DNA of 10,372 nt from assembly GCA_900319255.1 (NCBI GenBank), contig ONNU01000185.1, forward strand, positions 1 through 10,372, read 5' to 3'. This document shows, one piece after another, positions 5,868 through 10,372 of this stretch (position 1 is its first letter; the number at the start of each line of letters is the position of its first letter). The position numbers were made by a program, and so were the translations under genes. Source of the DNA: an uncultured Eubacteriales bacterium (GTDB taxonomy: Bacteria; Bacillota; Clostridia; Oscillospirales; Acutalibacteraceae). Below the pieces are notes generated by a model. That model had not been told where the DNA came from. It worked only from the letters and a program-made list of their open reading frames with translations, and ran no database searches.

Positions 5868-8800
5868 ATGGATTTGGACAGAAAAAATTATTTTGAGGTG
5901 CTGAAGCTTTCTTTTGATCCGCCGGATCCGCCGCAGACCATAAAGAAAAAGCTTGCGCAGTGGAAAACCGAAAAGGAGGAGCAGCGTAATAATAGCGGCG
6001 ATCAGAGCGAGCTTAATAAGCTTATGGAGCTGTATACCGATATGGAAAACGTAATGCTCACACCTGCGCTGCGCCAGCAGGAGGCTGCGCAGATCAAGGA
6101 GGAACGAATAGCCCAGCTTCGTAAGCTTATCGCGATCATGCTTTCGGGAAAGCGTCCTAATACGACACCCGAGGTAACAATGACCCAGATACGAAGCGTT
6201 GCGGGACATTTAGGGCTGCGGGTAGATACTGTCAAGCAGACCTATTCCGAAAGCGGCTATGAGATACAGAAGCCTGTAAAGGGCGTCAGCATCAATGCGA
6301 GCTTTTTGCAGCCGACTATTTTCAGCGGTCTGCAGCAGCAGATAGAAAGGCTGAATAATACCAATACTCCTAAATATCCATGGGCAGCGGAAGTTGAGGA
6401 TCTTTTTGATCTTCTGTGCTTTTTTGACGGCTGTACAAAAAAAGAAAAATATATGTATAAAAGGAAAATGACCGATGAGCTTTGCGCTATTGCAAGGAAG
6501 TATTCCATTGAAATAGCCACAGATACCAGCACCCCCGGACATATTTTGGGTCAGCTTTTTTCCAAAGCCACTACCCAGATATTCAATAGCCAGGAAAACA
6601 GACGTAAATATGAAAACTCTCTTGAAAAATATAAGCATCGTGATTTTTTCGGACTGCTCAGCGGAGCGCCCGAGGCTTTCAGGAAGGATCCCTATTTTGC
6701 AGAAGCGTGTATCACAAGAATCGAGTCGATCTTCCCGGACAGAGATCTTGCCCTTGCGATCTATAACAGCGAAACCAAAAGCCTGAATGATCCCTATGAA
6801 ACACCCCAGGCTTATATATATGTTACCTGTCCGTCATGCAGGTTTATCGAAAAATTCCGCACAAGAGAAGAAGCCCAGAGAGCTAAATGCCCGGTATGTG
6901 ACAGCGCACTTTATATGAACTGCCCGGTTCCCGAGTGCCGCCGGAGGATACCTGCATCTGCTGAAAAATGCCCCTGCGGCTTTTCAATATCGGAATTCCG
7001 CCTATATTACGATTACTGCCGGCTTGCAAAGCAGGCTCTTGACGATATGGATCTTATCGAAGCCCAGCGGCAGTTTGATAATGCAAAAAGAGCGAATCCC
7101 TTTGATACGGGTATCTCCGCTCTCGGCTCAAGGATAAGCGAGCTGAAAAGAGAATATGAAAAGCCTGTCAGGGAGCTGCAATCCCTGATGGACAGACAGT
7201 ATTATATGGGGGCGCGGAAAAAGCTTGAACAGATACTTTCCCAGAACCCGAAAATGAACCTGACCACCCAGCGGCAGACTATCGACAGTAAGCTTCTCCA
7301 GGCTCAGCAGTCAATGCCGCAGAACATTTCAGATAAATATGAGCAGGCTAATCAGTGCATCCGTGTGCTGTCCATCGTAAGCGATTATTCCCCTGCTATG
7401 GAGCTTGTGCGGGCTGTAGCGCCCCGCTGCCCGGGACAGGTTCGGGCTGTGATGAAAAACACCGGCGTGCGCACAGCCTGTGTGCTGAACTGGCAGTCAT
7501 CCGGCGATCTGGGCGTGTCATATATGATCGTGCGCAAGGACGGAGCTGTTCCTGTTGACCCGGACGACGGAGTTATTCTTGCGGGGGATATCACCGATAC
7601 CCGCTTTGAGGATAATACCATCAATGCCGGACAGGTCTACGGCTACGCTGTATTTGCCGTAAGAATGGGACTATCCTCGCCGCCCACAGGCTGCAGGACT
7701 GAGGTCGTAATGGAGCTTGACAAAAGATTCCTTACCATCGAAGCCAGAAACGGAACCTGCAGCTTCAAATGGACTCTGCCGCAGAACTGCATAGGCGTGC
7801 GGGTACTGAGGACAAAGGGGGGAATACCCTCCACCGAGCCTGATGAACAAAGCCGTGTGGTATGCGAAAGAGGGCAGAAGGGCTTTGAAGATAAGGGGCT
7901 TATCAATAATAACCCCTATACATATCGTCTGCAATGTATCTACCGCTTCGGCAGCCAGCTTCGTTTCAGCTCAGGCATACTGACGGATCCCGTTATACCC
8001 GAGAAGCCCCCCTGTGCTTTGCAGAATATCACAACAAGCTTCAAGGATAAGACCGTGACCGTAAGCTGGGATGAATGCGAAAGAAAAACGGACTGCATTT
8101 ATATCCGTAAGCTCCGCCCGGGCTTTGACCGGGACGTTATCGGGCAGGTCAGACCTATGTCGGAGATTAACGGTATACTTGATAATAATATCCTTGCCAC
8201 AGCCTACAGCAGCAGCCGTGAATGCAGATTTTCCATACGCTACGGCGATTCCATACAGATAGCGGTGGTCTCGGAATCCGGCTGTAACGGCATTATATCC
8301 GGCGTATATCATGTAGTGGGAGTAATGCCCTGCGAAATAGACAAGACAGCCACAAGGGTAGAGGACGGGCATCTTAAAGCTCAGCTGAAAGCGGTCTCCT
8401 CTGACCTTGAAAGGATACATTACATAATAAATGAAAAGACAGATAAGCCTGTCTGGGGAACAGAGGAGGATGTCACTGAGGGCAGGTCAAGCTGGATCAC
8501 TCCTGACGAATATAAGCGCAATGGTGACAGACTGATAATACAGCGCATCCCTGAAAAGGATCTGTGCTTTACAGTGATAGGCGAATATAAGCTTTCTGAC
8601 GGTACGGTGATACTGTCCCAGCCGTCAAATATGAGGATAAATAATAAGCCAAAGACAGAGATACGCTACAGGATAAACTGGAACAGAGGATTTCTGGGCA
8701 TCAAAAAGGACGAAGCTCCTGTGGTTGAGATCGAATGTGAGGAAACGCTCCCGGAGATGTATCTGACCTGTCTTGAAAACGGTCAGCTGCCCTGGAGTAT

Positions 8801-8996
8801 GAAGGATGAGCAGCTGAGGATACTCTATACCTTCCCGCCCACAGCCGTAACAGATAATAAAGCATCGCTGCCTTTGAAGGATTTTGATGCTCTGAATCTT
8901 GAAAAGGGCGTGATACTCCGTCTTATGATATCGGATGAGGATATGCTGGAATTCAATACCGTTCCCCTTGATACAGCGCATCTGAAAGTGCCGTGA
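5868..8996 (+). CDS. Multidomain J-like, zinc-ribbon, FN3 protein (putative Hsp70 co-factor)
   Basis: This 1042-residue cytoplasmic protein is not recognised as a named gene. Residues 1-70 look like a degenerate J domain: N-Y-F-E-V-L at the start of helix I, a charged helix II (about 25-40) and a helix-III-like L-T-P-A-L-R-Q-Q-E-A near 63-72. However, the HPD that stimulates Hsp70 ATPase is absent. Residues 321-370 carry a double zinc ribbon (C321, C324, C341, C344, then C352, C357, C368, C370). About 375-480 is helical and TPR-like. From about 521 there are at least three beta-rich FN3-like repeats (about 521-605, 615-705, 714-812), with patterns such as L-N-W-Q-S and Y-G-Y-A-V-F-A-V. Less clear beta-rich sequence runs to the end. 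FN3 repeats usually occur in extracellular proteins, yet no signal peptide is present. An in-frame TGA shortly upstream fixes the ATG at 5868, with a modest AAAGGGTG ribosome site. It may be an adaptor or scaffold linking clients to the neighbouring Hsp70s (inference). Confidence 0.75.
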   Translation: MDLDRKNYFEVLKLSFDPPDPPQTIKKKLAQWKTEKEEQRNNSGDQSELNKLMELYTDMENVMLTPALRQQEAAQIKEERIAQLRKLIAIMLSGKRPNTTPEVTMTQIRSVAGHLGLRVDTVKQTYSESGYEIQKPVKGVSINASFLQPTIFSGLQQQIERLNNTNTPKYPWAAEVEDLFDLLCFFDGCTKKEKYMYKRKMTDELCAIARKYSIEIATDTSTPGHILGQLFSKATTQIFNSQENRRKYENSLEKYKHRDFFGLLSGAPEAFRKDPYFAEACITRIESIFPDRDLALAIYNSETKSLNDPYETPQAYIYVTCPSCRFIEKFRTREEAQRAKCPVCDSALYMNCPVPECRRRIPASAEKCPCGFSISEFRLYYDYCRLAKQALDDMDLIEAQRQFDNAKRANPFDTGISALGSRISELKREYEKPVRELQSLMDRQYYMGARKKLEQILSQNPKMNLTTQRQTIDSKLLQAQQSMPQNISDKYEQANQCIRVLSIVSDYSPAMELVRAVAPRCPGQVRAVMKNTGVRTACVLNWQSSGDLGVSYMIVRKDGAVPVDPDDGVILAGDITDTRFEDNTINAGQVYGYAVFAVRMGLSSPPTGCRTEVVMELDKRFLTIEARNGTCSFKWTLPQNCIGVRVLRTKGGIPSTEPDEQSRVVCERGQKGFEDKGLINNNPYTYRLQCIYRFGSQLRFSSGILTDPVIPEKPPCALQNITTSFKDKTVTVSWDECERKTDCIYIRKLRPGFDRDVIGQVRPMSEINGILDNNILATAYSSSRECRFSIRYGDSIQIAVVSESGCNGIISGVYHVVGVMPCEIDKTATRVEDGHLKAQLKAVSSDLERIHYIINEKTDKPVWGTEEDVTEGRSSWITPDEYKRNGDRLIIQRIPEKDLCFTVIGEYKLSDGTVILSQPSNMRINNKPKTEIRYRINWNRGFLGIKKDEAPVVEIECEETLPEMYLTCLENGQLPWSMKDEQLRILYTFPPTAVTDNKASLPLKDFDALNLEKGVILRLMISDEDMLEFNTVPLDTAHLKVP

Positions 8997-8999
8997 AGA

Positions 9000-9022
9000 T
9001 GACCGCTTATGTTTTCCGGTCA
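9000..9022 (+). other. Small hairpin between the last two genes
   Basis: TGACCG (9000-9005) can pair with CGGTCA (9017-9022) across an 11-base loop in the 61-base spacer. The stem is short and no T tract follows, so it is unlikely to stop transcription between the two genes. Confidence 0.3.
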
Positions 9023-9041
9023 GCAAAAATGATTTTCCCGT

Positions 9042-9048
9042 AAGGAGG
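9042..9048 (+). promoter_or_regulatory. Ribosome binding site of the GTPase gene
   Basis: AAGGAGG lies 9 bases before the ATG at 9058. It is a strong site, clearly better than that of the preceding gene. Confidence 0.8.
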
Positions 9049-9057
9049 AAAGAATAA

Positions 9058-10194
9058 ATGTCTTATGTTTTCAGAAGTATAATCTGTCCGTACTGCCTCG
9101 ACCAGCTGAATAAAAAGGATATAGTCTATGTCTGCCCCAGCGATCCATCAAAGACGCTGCCCCAGACATGGATGGATAATCTTTTTGAAAGGACGCCCCT
9201 GTGCAACTGCCCCGAATGTAACGGCAGGGTAGCAAATACGGTCTGCAATAAATGTCATATGCTTCTGCCCAGCGGTATTCTTGATTACAAGAAATATATG
9301 AGGTTCAGCATAGTAGGTGTGCCGCAGTCCGGCAAAAGTAATTTTCTTACAGCAATGATGTATGAGCTGATGAATGACAGAAAGGTACCTTTCGTATTTG
9401 AGCCGATCAATACCGAAACAAAAAATATCTTTCAGGAAAATGTCAACCATATGTACAACCCTGATTTTCCCGAGCCTGTGGATAAAACGGAGGAGCATTT
9501 CGAGATGCCCCCTCCGCAGCTTTGGAAAATAACGGATAACCGCAATATCAGCGGCACAAGCAGAAGTGTTTATTCCCTGACCTATTTTGACGGCGCAGGC
9601 GAGGATTATGAAAAGCTTGATGATACGGTCTGCCGTTATCTCAACGGTTCAAAATGCCTTTTCATACTCTTTGACCCCCTTGCGCTTCCGGGAATAAAAA
9701 ACAAGATCGACCGCAAGGTTTTTACATGGTCGGGCGGTACATCAAGCATTATCGGTCAGCAGAGCGGCGGCGCTATCGTCAGCGATCTTGCCAGATATCT
9801 GCGAAATAATCTCCGCATCAAGGAAAACACCACCATCGACAAGGATGTCGCCATAGTCTTTTCAAAGCTTGACGCTGTACGGAATACCTTCGGCAGCGGC
9901 TCAAGAGTGCTGCAGCCCAGCCCTCATGCTGCTAAGAACGGTTTTTACGTCCCCGATGCCGACGCAGTAAACGAGGAGATCAAGAAATGGCTCAACGACA
10001 ATAACGAAACCGCCTTCCTTAACGCTATCAATTCAAACTTCAATATCAATAAGGTACGCTTTTTCGGCGTATCAAGCTTCGGTCAGCCCCCCACAGGCGA
10101 AAATCAGCTGGCAAAGGTAACACCCCACCGCATTTACGACCCTCTCATGTGGATGCTTGCAAATGAGGGGATAATCCCCTTTATAAATTCCTGA
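9058..10194 (+). CDS. Zinc-ribbon P-loop GTPase, DO-GTPase-like
   Basis: This 378-residue protein has two or more Cys-rich ribbons at the N-terminus (C10, C13, C26; then C49, C51, C54, C63, C66), followed by a GTPase domain. Walker A/G1 is G-V-P-Q-S-G-K-S (87-94). G3 is D-G-A-G-E-D (178-183), with the D-x-x-G form expected of TRAFAC GTPases. G4 is S-K-L-D (269-272), giving guanine specificity. A G5-like S-S-F-G follows late in the chain. The D-x-A-G-E core and the overall layout resemble the 'double-GTPase' (DO-GTPase) families known from predicted bacterial conflict and signalling systems; this is recalled from family knowledge, not searched. There is no membrane segment. It is 61 bases after the FN3 gene and probably co-transcribed with it. 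Both proteins carry zinc ribbons, suggesting they act in one complex. A regulatory switch for the Hsp70 machine is the simplest inference. Confidence 0.8.
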   Translation: MSYVFRSIICPYCLDQLNKKDIVYVCPSDPSKTLPQTWMDNLFERTPLCNCPECNGRVANTVCNKCHMLLPSGILDYKKYMRFSIVGVPQSGKSNFLTAMMYELMNDRKVPFVFEPINTETKNIFQENVNHMYNPDFPEPVDKTEEHFEMPPPQLWKITDNRNISGTSRSVYSLTYFDGAGEDYEKLDDTVCRYLNGSKCLFILFDPLALPGIKNKIDRKVFTWSGGTSSIIGQQSGGAIVSDLARYLRNNLRIKENTTIDKDVAIVFSKLDAVRNTFGSGSRVLQPSPHAAKNGFYVPDADAVNEEIKKWLNDNNETAFLNAINSNFNINKVRFFGVSSFGQPPTGENQLAKVTPHRIYDPLMWMLANEGIIPFINS

Positions 10195-10372
10195 CTCTTT
10201 GAAACTCGACGGTGAAAATTTAAAAACTCAGATCGAGCTTTAATCCCTCAAATAAAAAATAGTAAATCTTAGCGGCAAAAATCCGGCTCACCGAGGGGGA
10301 TAAGGAAAGGGGATTCCAAAAGGGGGAAAACTCAAGGGGGAACCCCTTGTGGTTTCCACCTTTTGACTGACC
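10195..10372. other. 3' intergenic region after the GTPase gene
   Basis: No gene is seen. The first 80 bases are AT-rich with a weak CTCGA/TCGAG pairing across a long loop. No clear intrinsic terminator is present before the second copy of the hairpin repeat, which runs to the end of the window. Confidence 0.6.
10285..10365 (+). repeat. Intergenic structured repeat, copy 2
   Basis: This is the second copy of the element at 5574-5654, offset by exactly 4711 bases. The hairpin pairs 10317-10339 with 10343-10365 around GAA. Compared with copy 1, the left arm near the loop reads TCA instead of GTG: two positions change from wobble to Watson-Crick pairs and the third becomes a T-T mismatch, while the right arm is unchanged. 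It lies about 90 bases after the GTPase stop, comparable to the position of copy 1 after the hsp70-vWA stop. Confidence 0.8.

Overview
The window looks like a chromosomal accessory region of a Gram-positive, Ruminococcus-like (Clostridia) bacterium. This is an inference from strong AGGAGG ribosome sites, a perfect sigma-A-type promoter, moderate GC content, AT-rich spacers holding simple 'GAATTAGG' repeats, and the composition of the proteins. No marker gene fixes the species.

Layout: 1-99 is the 3' end of an upstream gene that probably encodes a repeat-domain surface protein, followed by a hairpin resembling a terminator. Bases 150-565 are non-coding, with a purine-rich simple repeat and a GC-rich palindrome cluster. 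A consensus promoter (TTGACA-17-TATAAT, 566-594) with operator-like repeats just downstream then opens a run of five plus-strand genes: (1) a GrpE-like exchange factor with a long coiled coil, 720-1526; (2) an Hsp70 that keeps its nucleotide-binding domain and beta substrate domain but lacks the alpha lid, 1566-3182; (3) a second Hsp70 fused to a von Willebrand A (vWA) domain with a MIDAS motif, 3227-5461; (4) a 1042-residue protein with a J-domain-like N-terminus lacking HPD, a double zinc ribbon, a TPR-like helical region and several fibronectin-III-like domains, 5868-8996; (5) a P-loop GTPase with zinc ribbons at its N-terminus, 9058-10194. Genes 1-3 are spaced as one operon. Genes 4-5 form a second block after a 406-base gap.

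Two copies of a roughly 81-base element (73/81 identical by eye) lie in the same orientation 3' of gene 3 and 3' of gene 5. Each can fold into a 23-position hairpin, and two of the three differences inside the hairpin keep base pairing through G-U wobble.

Interpretation: this is not the housekeeping grpE-dnaK-dnaJ operon. It reads as a dedicated, remodelled Hsp70 machine. A GrpE-like factor serves two modified Hsp70s, one of which carries a vWA module for protein-protein interaction. A large J-like, zinc-ribbon and FN3 protein could act as co-chaperone, adaptor or scaffold, and a GTPase could act as a switch. Related GTPase and vWA modules occur in predicted NTP-dependent bacterial conflict or signalling systems, so a role in defence, stress or assembly control is possible. 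The sequence alone does not show the function.
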